Origin: Glandiceps talaboti
Lineage: Eukaryota; Hemichordata; Enteropneusta; Spengelidae
Assembly: GCF_964340395.1 (NCBI RefSeq)
Contig: NC_135565.1
Span: 13,909,209 to 13,973,208 of the forward strand
Direction: 5' to 3'
DNA: 64,000 nucleotides
The notes beneath the pieces are model-generated. The model saw nothing but the letters and a program-made list of their open reading frames with translations, ran no database searches and had not been told where the DNA came from. Below, piece by piece: positions 38,501 to 59,759 of this stretch (position 1 is its first letter; each line of letters opens with the position of its first letter). Both the position numbers and the translations under genes were made by a program.

Positions 38501-40530
38501 TTCTATTGTGTGATATTTTACTACATGTCTAGGTGTGGACTACAGTCTTCTAGTGTGTGATATTTTACTACATGTCTAGGTGGGGAGTACAGTCTTCTAG
38601 TGTGTGATATCTTACTACATGTCTAGGTGGGGACTATAGTCTTTTAGTGTGTGATATTTTACTTCATGTCTAGGTGGGTAGTATAGTCTTCTAGTGTGTG
38701 ATATGTTACTACATGTCTAGGTGGGGACTACAGTCTTTTAGTGTGTGATATTTTACTTCATGTCTAGGTGGGTAGTAGTCTTCTAGTGTGTGATATGTTA
38801 CTACATGTCTAGGTGGGGACTACAGTCTTCTATTGTGTGATATTTTACTACATGTCTAGGTGTGGACTACAGTCTTCTAGTGTGTGATATTTTACTACAT
38901 GTCTAGGTGGGGAATACAGTCTTCTAGTGTGTGATATGTTACTACATGTCTAGGTGGGGACTACAGTCTTCTAGTGTGTGATATTTTACTACATGTCTAG
39001 GTGGGGACTATAGTCTTCTAGTGTGTGATATTTTGCTACATGTCTAGGTGGGGACTACAGTCTTCTAGTGTGTGATATGTTACTACATGTCTAGGTGTTG
39101 ACTACAGTCTTCTAGTGTGTGATATTTTACTACATGTCTAGGTGGAGACTACAGTCTTCTAGTGTGTGATATGTTACTACATGTCTAGGTGTTGACTATA
39201 GTCTTCTAGTGTGTGATATTTTACTACATGTCTAGGTGGGGACTACAGTCTTTTAGTGTGTGATATTTTACTTCATGTCTAGGTGGGTAGTAGTCTTCTA
39301 GTGTGTGATATGTTACTACATGTCTAGGTGGGGACTACAGTCTTCTAGTGTGTGATATTTTACTACACGTCTAGGTGGGAACTACAGTCTTCTAGTGTGT
39401 GATATTTTACTACATGTCTAGGTATGGACTATAGTCTTCTAGTGTGTGATATTTTACTACATGTCTAGGTGGGGACTACAGTCTTTTAGTGTGTGATATT
39501 TTACTTCATGTCTAGGTGGGTAGTAGTCTTCTAGTGTGTGATATGTTACTACATGTCTAGGTGGGGACTACAGTCTTCTAGTGTGTGATATTTTACTACA
39601 CGTCTAGGTGGGAACTACAGTCTTCTAGTATGTGATATTTTACTACATGTCTAGGTGGGGACTACAGTCTTCTAGTGTGTGATATTTTACTACACGTCTA
39701 GGTGGGAACTACAGTCTTTTAGTGTGTGATATTTTACTACATGTCTAGGTGGGGACTACAGTCTTTTAGTGTGTGATATTTTACTTCATGTCTAGGTGAG
39801 GACTACAGTCTTCTAGTGTGTGATATTTTACTACATGTCTAGGTGGGGACTACAGTCTTTTAGTGTGTGATATTTTACTTCATGTCTAGGTGGGTAGTAG
39901 TCTTCTAGTGTGTGATATGTTACTACATGTCTAGGTGGGGACTACAGTCTTCTAGTGTGTGATATTTTACTACATGTCTAGGTGGGAACTACAGTCTTCT
40001 AGTGTGTGATATTTTACTACATGTCTAGGTGTTGACTATAGTCTTCTAGTGTGTGATATTTTACTACATGTCTAGGTGGGGACTACAGTCATCTAGTGTG
40101 TGATATTTTACTACATGTCTAGGTGGGAACTACAGTCTTCTAGTGTGTGATATTTTACTACATGTCTAGGTGTTGACTATAGTCTTCTAGTGTGTGATAT
40201 TTTACTACATGTCTAGGTGGGGACTACAGTCTTTTAGTGTGTGATATTTTACTTCATGTCTAGGTGGGTAGTAGTCTTCTAGTGTGTGATATTTTACTAC
40301 ATGTCTAGGTGGGGACTACAGTCTTCTAGTGTGTGATATTTTACTACACGTCTAGGTGGGAACTACAGTCTTCTAGTATGTGATATTTTACTACATGTCT
40401 AGGTGGGGACTACAGTCTTCTAGTGTGTGATATTTTACTGCATGTCTAGGTGGGGACTATAGTCTTCTAGTGTGTGACATTTTACTACATGTCTAGGTGG
40501 GGACTATAGTCTTCTAGTTGGTAATATCCT
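29557..40530. repeat. 47-bp satellite array, about 233 units
   Basis: An unbroken 11 kb tandem array whose unit contains TTCTAGTGTGTGATATTTTA, CTACATGTCTAGGTGGGG and ACTAYAGTC. GACTATAGTC within the unit is a perfect 10-base palindrome. Unit variants (GTAAGTGTGTTATATT, TATAGATGTGGACTACAGCC, GGGTAGTAGTC, ATGGCGACTATAG) recur at regular long distances, so the array has higher-order structure. No gene lies within it; a 47-bp unit shifts frame each time and contains stop codons. Confidence 0.98.
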
Positions 40531-40997
40531 AGAGTGGACTACATCTGGTCTACATAAATCTAAGTGGGAACTAGCCTCTCTGAAGACATATTATCTATGA
40601 TGTGGTTATGGTATCTCTTTTTGGAGGATGTATTGGCTCTGAAAAGAGCCTTTTGGTTTGTGTGCCTTACTGAACATTAGAATGACACAGTATCCAAATG
40701 CACTCTTATCTTCATCCAATGAGTTATCTCGTACAGATACCATCATAACATGGTTACTGGCTTTATACAGGAATGCATATGATATAATAATAATGAACTT
40801 CAGCCCAGGTACTATTGACTTCACAAAATCTGCTCCGCAAACATCTGAAAATTGAAAATACAAACAGATTTGGAATTTGGAATAAAAAGTTGGGGTTATA
40901 GCAGAACAGTTACTGTAAGTTTTGATTGGTGGAACATTGTCAGCATTTGATTCCATAGTTGTTCTAAATATAAGTTGCACAACAAGACACTACCTCT
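40531..40997. other. Unique sequence between satellite and next repeat
   Basis: No exon that I can support. A minus-strand open frame covers 40606-40980 but matches nothing I recognise. Confidence 0.4.
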
Positions 40998-41455
40998 TGA
41001 TTGTTGCTAAGGGTGTGCAGACCATAGTTCTGGATGTTCATATTTATTTTAGAATACTGAATAAAGTGTCCATCAATATTGCTATCTTTGCAAGAGATAA
41101 TAAATATTTGATTGTTGCTAAGCGTGTGGCCATATAAAGTAATTATTGTTATTTTTACAATAGATAATGGCATTTGATTGTTACTAAGGATGTGGCCATA
41201 TGGAGTAATTATTGTTATTTTTGTAATAGATAATAACATTTGATTGTTACTGAGGATGTGGTCATATGGAGTAATTATTGTTATTTTTTACAATATATAA
41301 TGGCATTTGATTGTTACTATTACTAAGCGTGTGGCCATATAAAGTAATTATTGTTATTTTTACAATAGATAATGGCATTTGATTGTTACTAAGGATGTGG
41401 TCATATAGAGTAATTACTGTTATTTTTACAATAGATAATAACATTTGATTGTATA
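40998..41455. repeat. 66-bp tandem repeat
   Basis: From 41107 about five and a half units share TTTGATTGTTACTAAGGATG, TGGCCATATGGAGTAATTAT and TGTTATTTTTACAATAGATA. A more diverged, longer unit precedes them from 40998. The array lies about 1 kb before the NHL exon, perhaps in its intron. Confidence 0.9.
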
Positions 41456-41618
41456 GCAAAGGGCAAAGCCATAATTTATTCTGGATGTGATGTCAGAAAT
41501 TATTGTTATCTTTGCAATATTTTCCACCAAATTATAGACCAAATTTGGCTAATTTTTTAACATGATCTTGGTGTCAAAACAGTAAATAAAATATTGGATC
41601 AATTTAAAACACTAATCA

Positions 41619-42360
41619 GTTGCCATGGATATTAAAGAGAAAATTGAGAGGAAAACAAAGTTAATGTTAAGCTTAATTTTTTGACTTTTTAACATACACT
41701 GATACAGTTCAATAAATTTGGCATGCAATATCTATTTTACATAATTCTGCCACAAGAAATTACCACATTTGAATAAAAACCAGTTGATTGCAAGTTGATC
41801 ACTATGGCAACAACAGTATTTTCATGGAAATATGAAAAAACAAATTTTGAACAGATTAAAAATAAGAAATCCTTGACAGTCTAGCATAATGCTATGAAGC
41901 AAGTTATAAAACAAAATGGAATGATTAACATGATTTTGCAAATCCAATGGAAATCTACATTTCCACATCACTGTTACCATGGAAATCTTAATGTACTTGT
42001 GTATGTATTATTATGTATGTAGCTAAGATTTAAAGATATTATGATACGAACAAAAAAATTGAAAATTTTAAGTTTCTATCTCAACTAATTCTTAAGATAT
42101 AATAAAAACAATAATTTTGAACAAAATCAATAAATATTGTTGCTATGGTTACTGTTACTAATGAAAATAATCAAGGTGACAAAAACATTTGCAACATCAA
42201 TTTTTACAATGTCATTTAAGTTTGATATATATTTAGATGTACTTTAAATACAATACCGGTTACATAATAAATCTAATTTTTATTTTAAAAATCTCCTCGT
42301 TGCCATGGTAACTTGTGGTTACTCTTAAAAATCACTTGACAAAATTTTGTATGTTGCCAT
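41619..42360. promoter_or_regulatory. Cluster of X-box-like motifs (RFX type)
   Basis: Six versions of GTTGCCATGGTAAC occur: 41619-41628, 41802-41811 (reverse form CTATGGCAAC), 41973-41982, 42139-42152 (GTTGCTATGGTTAC), 42299-42312 (the perfect palindrome) and 42353-42360. The perfect copy fits the RFX consensus GTNRCC-N2-RGYAAC. They may be regulatory sites for the downstream gene, or simply units of a diverged dispersed repeat, which is common for this motif. Confidence 0.4.
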
Positions 42361-42470
42361 AGAAATCGGAATCAGTACATATAACATTTAAAATTTCAAA
42401 AAATAAACATTTTAAATTGGATTGTGCTTGTAGTCTGCTTGTTGACCTTTGACCTTTGTTTACATTACAG

Positions 42471-43312
42471 GTCACTGGAAAGTAACCATGACATTAAATG
42501 GTGCAAGTGGTCCAGTAAAGTTCAAAGGTGTGCATGGAGTGACCACAACTCACCTTGGTCAAGTGGTCATTGCAGCTACAGAGAGCCATTCAGTTCTTAC
42601 TTTCAATTCTAAATATGACCTGGACTCTGAGATCAGATTTGATGGTAAATTTCCCAAAGAATTCACACCATTGGATGTTGCCGTGACAACCACCAATAAA
42701 TCCAATAAATATTTCATGAGTGATACTGCTAATCACCAAGTCGTTGTTTATCAACAAAATTCTAAAACTACACAAATATTTTGTCAACATGACAACATAA
42801 ATCCTGAGCGTATTGCTTTACTACATGAAGGATTTGTTGTCACAGATAGTAAAGGGAAGAGAGTGGTCAAGTATGACATGAATGGTGAAAGTGTAGCAGA
42901 GGTCAAAGGTCAAGGTCAGAAAGGACAAATCATTAACCCTTGGGGTGTTGTTGTCAATTCTGTGAATAATGTCCTTGTGTCTGACCAGGGTAGTGGTTGG
43001 GGTGAGGGTGATGGTAGTATCAAAGTATACAATGACCAACTACACTTTCTATTCTCATTGGTTGATGGTCTGTACTATCCCTATGGGCTAAGTGTAGATT
43101 TATGGGATAATGTTTATAGTATTCAGTACAGGTCACTTTGGGAGTCACCTAGGGGGTACATTGTGAAATATACAAAGAATGGAGAAGAAGTTGAAGTAGT
43201 TGGAGATGACCTAGGCTGGAGGGGTTACATTGCTGTTTGTAAGCATCACAATGATCCTAGGATTATAGTTTCACAGCCACGCTCCAACCGTATCCAAGTT
43301 TACACCAAATAA
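42471..43312 (+). CDS. NHL-repeat protein, C-terminal exon
   Basis: The exon begins after TTACATTACAG in phase 1 (the first base of the Gly codon is in the previous exon) and runs 279 residues to TAA at 43310-43312. It consists of NHL-type beta-propeller blades. Signs are recurrent patterns such as MSDTANHQVVVY, VVTDSKGKRVVKYDMNGE, INPWGVVVNSVNNVLVSDQG and YYPYGLSVDLWDNVY, and the closing VSQPRSNRIQVYT. Five or six blades are visible. NHL propellers bind protein or RNA and often close TRIM-NHL proteins, which are ubiquitin ligases and RNA regulators. No RING, B-box or coiled coil was found upstream in the window, so the full architecture is unknown. AATAAA at 43308-43313 overlaps the stop codon. 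Confidence 0.8.
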
Positions 43313-43419
43313 AGAAATCTACTCTACACTATGGGTAGTACGGTGTACATTTTACAAGAAATAAAAATTATTTTAGTGAAATTCTCAGAGAATTTTATGG
43401 AATTTAAGATAACAAAGAG

Positions 43420-43860
43420 ATGTGACGTCATCACTTTAATGTTGTAAATAAATGTAAACAACATTGTCTGCACAAAAATTTCCTCTAGTTTTCATATTTT
43501 CAGAAATATTTGTGAATAAAAAACACTCTACAGGTGTGTCGCTATATTCTCTGATGTATGTTATAACATTTTTGAAATGTTTGCAGAAAGTTTTGGTGCT
43601 ATTTTTTGAGAGAATTTGATTTCTGACAGATTTGCTTGTCGTGACGTCACAACTGAATACATACTACTTCTGATGGTCAACATAAAAGTTGGTCCAGATT
43701 TTCATATTTTATGAAAAAATTGTGAATCGAAATGACACTACACAGGTGTCGCTAGATGTACTGATGTACACTAAAACATTTTTGGGTAGATCCGAGAATG
43801 TTTTGTGACATTATTTTGGTATTTTTGGAGAAATACATGTTGATGTGTCAAATCGTTCAC
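43420..43860. repeat. Two diverged tandem units of about 215 bp with CRE sites
   Basis: Shared phrases are TTTTCATATTTT, TTGTGAATA/TTGTGAATCG, ACAGGTGTCGCTA-like, and ACATTTTTG. TGACGTCA, a perfect CRE palindrome, occurs near the start (43422-43429) and again about 218 bases later (43642-43649). It lies in the 3' flank of the NHL exon. Confidence 0.6.
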
Positions 43861-44473
43861 ACATCAACACATACTATTTTCAGCTGACATTCATTAGCTA
43901 TTAAACTATTTGTGTGTGCAGAATAATTTTTAAAACTTTACCTGTAAATACTTTGACGTTTATAGAATGTCTGTTGTAAATTTTATCCAATTCGTAAGGA
44001 CGGATGACTTCAAATGTTATGATAAAAAAAAACGTACATAGAAACACGTCTTCACTGAATCGAAGCCATCTTTTGAATGAGAACTGGCTGTGTACAAACG
44101 ACTGAGGGCGCTATGACAGTCTTCTCGTCAGCCTGCAGCAGGCAGGCACATGAGGCAGGCACTGGAAAACCGGGGACGTCTCTGCATAACGTAATACGTT
44201 TTTGCAGTCGATATATTACACACTTTTAATACATGCCAAAGTTTTTGTCACTAAATGTGTAATTTTCACCATCGACACGTATCAGACATATGATATAATC
44301 TTATGTAAGTTACTGGCAACCTTTCAAATTCATAAATGTATTTTTCCTGATATGAACGACTTTTGCTCAAAAGATGTATTTCACAGATGTAATAAATCCC
44401 ATGTACATAATTTCTGACTGTTTCTCTAGTCTATGTCCACCTCTATTTGTCTCTTCCTCTCTGCCTATGTCAC

Positions 44474-44640
<167 letters not shown>

Positions 44641-44720
44641 ATCACATGTGTCTAAAGACTTACTGAATCAAAAATCGTATTTAAGAAATTGATTGGGACG
44701 GGGGAGGGGTAAAGGGAGAT

Positions 44721-44760
44721 GGGTGGTGGTGGTGGTGGTGGTGGTGGTGGTGGTGGTGGT
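44721..44760. repeat. (GGT)n microsatellite
   Basis: About 13 GGT units, about 0.8 kb upstream of the RUVBL2 start. Confidence 0.96.
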
Positions 44761-45537
44761 GAGGTAAGATTATAAATAAATAAAGATATTTATATATAGC
44801 ATCTAGTATCCATACTCATTGGCACTTTACAATATCAGAACCAAAGACTCAGTATTTCAATGATCTCGTCGAATAGTTCATAATCTATGCTAAATCAGAG
44901 AAAGATAACTTAGATATAAACATATTGATAAAGAAATCGACAAACCTATCAAACAAAGTATATAAATTTGTGGCCATATCTTTCAAACAAATTTAAGTGG
45001 AATTTGGTGACATATTTTATCAAGAATGATAGACATTTATTCACAACATGTAATAATTCCGGGAAAAGCTAGAAGATACAAAAACATAAGGTTACAAAAG
45101 CATAACTTTACAAAGAAAGAAAAACACCTCAGCAAACACAATACAGTAAGTACAAATTGTTGTGAATATGGTAAGAGATCAAGTACAATTTACTGCTAGT
45201 ATTAGTAACCGTTGCGAAGTACGTTGCGTAAAAGTGCATGTACGTATTTCTATTTTAGAGCGCCCTCACAATATTAACCAGAAATACTTTCTTCTTTTCG
45301 ACCTAATGACAACGCAGATGGATTTATCCTTACAATTGTAAAACATAGTGCGATTATATTCCAATAAGCAGAACTTGCGACCATAATATTGAATTACATA
45401 AGACATATCATCGCTTTTTTGCTATCTTTCTCAATTTTGATTAGTGTTATTTTTTTCAATCAGTAATCATCCTTGGACACATCGTTGGCGGAGTGATATA
45501 ACTCAACCTATCCCACAACACTCTGCTGCATTCCAAA

Positions 45538-55120
<9,583 letters not shown>

Positions 55121-55138
55121 CAGTTATAGTACATATAA

Positions 55139-55290
55139 GACTTGGGTTTATGTTTGGAACAAAAGATTTGGAACGGATACCTGAAGACCTGGGTTTATGT
55201 TTGGATTAAAAGACTTGGAACGAATTCCTGCAAGATTTTGGTTTATATTTGGATTAAAAGATTTGGAATGGATTCCTGCAAGATTTGGAG
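55139..55290 (+). repeat. 47-bp triplication in RUVBL2 3' UTR
   Basis: Three tandem units begin GACTTGGGTTTATGTTTGGA and include AAAAGATTTGGAACGGAT and CCTGCAAGA. It starts just after the stop codon and is probably transcribed. Confidence 0.85.
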
Positions 55291-57094
55291 TCACTCATTG
55301 TAAACTATGAATACAATTACAAACCCTTCAGTCTGTATAAGTAGTGAAAATAGATAAGTTACTTTTGTGAGAAACAAAGTTTTAATTAAAAATAAGCCTT
55401 TGTCATAATACAGTTCACAATATGAGGCTGTTAAATATTCAGATTTGATAAATGTCACCATTGAAATTTGCATACCAGGACAGCTGTCACCATTGAAATT
55501 TGCATGAATAAATACTACTGAGCCTCTCATTGTGTATTGGGTGCTTTTCTGAATAATCTCAGATGTCATCAGCATTACTGCTATCCAGTGAGATGACATA
55601 ATGCATTGTAACTGAAACTTTGACTACGAAAACTTACTCTTCTTTATTCACTATTAGATATACAGTACACAGTTTAAGAATCCCTTCATGACTTGCTAGC
55701 CTATTTTCAGCCTGATGTTCACATAGAGCTGTTGCAGGCATTCATTCTTCTTGTTGCTAACGCATGTTGATGAGTAGTCTGTAAGGTACGCCGTGACGGG
55801 GTGCCCTCAAACATCGGCCAACCTGGTGAGGGCAAAACATCACGACGTATCTTACAGTCTAGTTGATGAGGTGTTACTGCCAATCGGGGGATAGCTCTAC
55901 TGGTGTTAACATAGGGCTGATACAGGCTGTTAAACTCTCCAGTTGCTAACACTTACTGATGAAGTTCTAAGTGCTAGCCAGGTGTTAGCTCTGAGCTAGT
56001 AGTCTGTTGGTAACATAGGGTTTGTGCAGGCATTCATCCTTGTTGTGAACGCAAACTGGTGAGGTGTTAATACCAGCCCAGCAACATTAGCTCAGATCCA
56101 GCCTTGCCAAGCTGGTACAGGCATCAATCCTTCCATGTACTATCACATGCTGGTGAAGCGTTAGTGCCAGCTTGGCTTGTGTACATGTACACCACACTTA
56201 CCCTTGGCCAGCTCTAAGCTAGCTATTAACTTGGCAAAGTCAGACAGAAATTCTCAAACTGTACTACCCTAAAGATATATATCACTTTCTATTCCATTTT
56301 CTGTATATATACTTAATAGATCTAAACCCAAGTCTCGACCCAAGAGAAAAAAAGTATTACCTTTTGTTTATCAAAGATGTGATTTAGATCATATATATGA
56401 AACTGATTTTTCCAATCATTTTGTTTTGTAACAGGAGGATTCTGATGTGATATGTTTAAAATGACTATGCTTGTGTGGAAAATAAAACCTTTTCTTTTTT
56501 TAAGAATTCGTAAATTGTATGTCCAAGAAATTGTTTTCGTAATGAGTGAATATTGAATGAATGAATCTTTTCGAGTTCTCCCGTTTACTCAGACTTCATT
56601 TTCGAATGAAAACAGGCCGTTTTCCAAAATGATCCATCTTCAGCAGCATTTTGAAATCATTGTATTTTCGTGCATGCTCTCTGTGTAGACAGTTGATGCA
56701 ACAAAATAGTTGTTTCATTTGAAATCGCGTCATGTAAATGGCTGATAATGATTGATTGGTAAAACACATTAATGTCCATGTTAGATTAATTGGATGAGAG
56801 AAACAGTTGTCTGACAGAGCTGTAGAAAAAGTTGGTCCTCTATAAAAGAATGATCATGTCAAATCCTTCCGACTGCTGATATGATAGTAGTATTAATGCG
56901 AGAATGTGAGATTAAAATATTGGGTTTTTAGAGGCAAGTAAGTCCATGTCCCCTTTTAGTTTACAGGCAGTACAACTACAAAAAATTAAGCATTGATTTG
57001 AACCGATTGTATTTCCGTAGAAAATAGCAAAATTAAGAAGTGTGTCATGAAAACCTTTATTGCTGGGATAGCAGATTGTGGGTCATTTGTGGAG
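55291..57094. other. RUVBL2 3' flank
   Basis: No gene found. From 55710 to 56210 there are loosely repeated phrases about 130 bases apart (GTGTTAGCTC, GCAGGCATTCATCCTT, GTTGCTAACGC), which suggest a decayed tandem repeat. AATAAA is at 56481-56486. Confidence 0.5.
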
Positions 57095-57440
57095 TCATGA
57101 TGGGTCAATGGCTAGCGTGACCGGCTTGGAATCTACAGGTTGCAGGTTCGAGCCCCGTTGTTTCTGAGTGGCTAAAGTCCTTGGGCAAGATTTGAACCAT
57201 GACTGTGCTTCAGTCAACCCAATTGGGGACCTGGTAGGATGTAGGTTGCAATGTGAAGGCTTTAATCCTATGCGCTTAAACGGCTGCAATGGATTGTATG
57301 CTCCCCGGGGAGTTGAGGAAGACTAAAGGGCCGTGGCCGTTGTGCCGGTCTGATCCGAGCCAGGGGTAATAATTGTAAAACGCTTTGAGCACGGAGTTGG
57401 GAAAGCGCTATATAAGAACCCAACATTATTATTATTACAA
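57095..57440 (+). mobile_element. tRNA-derived SINE, plus orientation
   Basis: The tRNA-like head has box-A-like TGGGTCAATGGCTAG and box-B GGTTCGAGCCC, 40 or so bases apart. The body (GTAGGATGTAGGTTGCAATG, CTCCCCGGGGAGTTGAGG) leads to the tail GCGCTATATAAGAACCCAAC and an (ATT)n end. It is the same family as 19778-20110, in the opposite orientation. Confidence 0.88.
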
Positions 57441-58878
57441 TTGATGTATGAGTGAAGTTAGGCAATTACAGTAGAGTTAGGCAAAATTGGTTGACCAGTA
57501 TATCTCGCAGAGGACAGCTGAGTTAGGCAAATAGCGGGGTGTTATAGAGTTTCAGATGATATCACATTCCAAACATCTCTTGAATAACACTCATGGTTGA
57601 AGTAATACTGCAAGGTCAACTTTCCTGTCAGGAAGGAATCAAACAAGATGACTTGGGAAAACAGTCTTAGGAAGGAATCAAAACAGGGTGATGCAGGAAA
57701 GCACTCCTAGGAAGGAACGTGATACAGGAAAACAAATCTTTAGTGATGGTTTCTTGTTTTGGTTAAAGGGTAAGGGAGTGACTCAACCACAAGTACATTA
57801 GCAGCTGGCTGTCAGACAGCAAGAACTTGAATCTGGAACCAGTCATTTATTAAAATGTTCAAAATAAAGAACTTCATAGTCCAAAGGAATGTTGTTATAG
57901 TATATGGTGATCAAAGTGATCATGTTGTGTCTGTTAGCACTTGCACTTATAGACTAATATCCATTGCTGGCACTCAAGGACTATGTTACAGTTATTAAAG
58001 GACACACATGAACAACCACACAGTACGATAGTATCACTTCACTTACATGATCTGTGTGATGAATTTCACAATTCCCTCATCAATAAATAAAATTCATATA
58101 CTAGAAACTTGGGTGGCTTAATATCACTGCAGTGTAAACTCTATATGAATATATGTAATATGATTCACAATCTCCAATTTCTAATTGTTTTTATGGACTG
58201 AACACAACATTTAGGACAACTTTTTATTCAGTATCTCTAAATATAACTTGTGTAAAGTAGGAAATGTAACATACAACTCGCTCTCTTTTTTTACACATGT
58301 TGTGTCCAGTCCAGTATTCAGTCATGTTTACATTGTGATATCTGGGTATTGTGATCTGTGGGAGTGTGGCATTCCGAATCTTGTATACTATGCATGCATG
58401 GAGAGGCTATTGAGTATTATAAACAGTAGCTAAATCTACAGATGTACCCAAATAAACAAAATTATTACATCTCTTTATATTTCCCATGGGTCATTCCATT
58501 TATAGTGTTTAGAAAGTGGTGTTTCTCTTTTCCCTTATTTGATGACATTATCAGGACCCTGGGTAGGATGACTTGCCGTGACCTGAGCCAGATGTACTAA
58601 TATGGAATTCTATAAATACCATTGACTGCATGATTGTAAATTGTCTTCCCAGTCATCTGACTACTCAGTCTAGATCACGTTACAGGTCATGCTAAGGCAG
58701 CTGTTTTCTTCTAATATTGACCTTTAGTTTAAACATTCCGTTTATTTCAAAATTTAATCTTATTTTGGGATCCTCTACTTCCGGAGAAACTAAAAATCTG
58801 GATTTTGTCTCTCAGTTGTGATTGTTGTCAAGTGCTTTGAGATAGACTGTACATTGTGAATGATGTAAGTGGATACTG

Positions 58879-58880
<2 letters not shown>
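57441..58880. other. No gene recognised
   Basis: AT-rich unique sequence without supported exons. There is a short repetition at 57600-57740 (AGGAAGGAATCAAA, GGAAAACA). Confidence 0.5.
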
Positions 58881-58937
<57 letters not shown>

Positions 58938-59310
58938 GTGTCTGTCTGTCTGTCTGTGTTTTTGTCTGTGTGTGTATTTATGTGTGTGTATGTATGTATG
59001 TATGTATGTATGTATGTATGTATGTATGTATGTAGGTATGTATGTCTATGTATGTATGTATGTATGTATGTATGTATGTATGTATGTATGTATGTCTGTC
59101 TGTCTGTCTGTATGTAGGTATGTCTGTCTGTATGTATGTATGTATGTATGTATGTATGTATGTATGTATGTATGTATGTATTTATGTATGTATGTATGTA
59201 TGTATGTATGTATGTATGTATGTATGTATGTATGTATGCATGCATGCATGCATGCATGCATGCATGTATGTATGTATGTATGTATGTATGTATGTATGTG
59301 TGTGTGTGCA
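58881..59310. repeat. Compound (TGTC)n / (TGTA)n / (TGCA)n array
   Basis: Over 400 bases of tetranucleotides fall in blocks: TGTC, TGTG, TGTA with TGTC islands, TGCA (about 7 units near 59238), then TGTA and TG. Open frames of repeating Tyr-Val-Cys-Met or His-Thr-Tyr-Ile type across it are artefacts. Confidence 0.97.
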
Positions 59311-59685
59311 TGCATTCATGCATCATGTAATTTTTCCACATCAAATATATGAATAACTATTATTGAAGGTCCAGGAAATCATAGAGAAGTGTAGAAGTAT
59401 CTCATTTGTCAAAGTGTGATACCATTTTAATTGTATCAATGTTGCCTTCCATATGTAGCATTGAGTCATATCCAGAGAACATAAAAAGTATTTTAGTACC
59501 AAGCCATGATTCACTGTTTATGGAATGAGTACAACTCCAGGGAATAAAATGTTTGTTTGTAACATCTGGTGTCACAACTGTGTATATTTATACATACCAT
59601 ACATTAGTTCTTAAATTCATGGTCCATAAAGGTATGAACCTAGCAGTCCAGTCTTTGCTCTAAAAACAGTTTGTTTACTCAATTG

Positions 59686-59759
59686 GTCTGTGACTCTGCT
59701 ACAGTCGTTCATTGGTGTTCATTGTCTATATGAATGAGTGTAGCAGGCTGAGTCACAGA
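59686..59759. repeat. Inverted repeat related to the 48-bp satellite unit
   Basis: The left arm TCTGTGACTCTGCTACAGTC, with TTCAT, and the right arm ATGAATGAGTGTAGCAGG, with AGTCACAGA, are imperfect reverse complements. The right arm matches the 28-29.5 kb minisatellite unit (GAATGAGTGTAGTGGAGTCA). Confidence 0.75.

Noticed and set aside
29557-40530. CRISPR-like array
   Set aside because: Repeats are contiguous with no unique spacers, in animal DNA. It is a satellite.
40606-40980. 124-codon minus-strand frame beside the satellite
   Set aside because: A weak acceptor-like TTTTCAG exists, but there is no donor, partner exon or recognisable motif.
57095-57170. tRNA gene
   Set aside because: A and B boxes are present, but there is no foldable anticodon arm of the right length, and the sequence continues into a SINE body found also at 19.8 kb.
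58790-59352. Long frames of repeating Tyr-Val-Cys-Met and His-Thr-Tyr-Ile
   Set aside because: They are translations of the TGTA/TGTC/TGCA tetranucleotide array.
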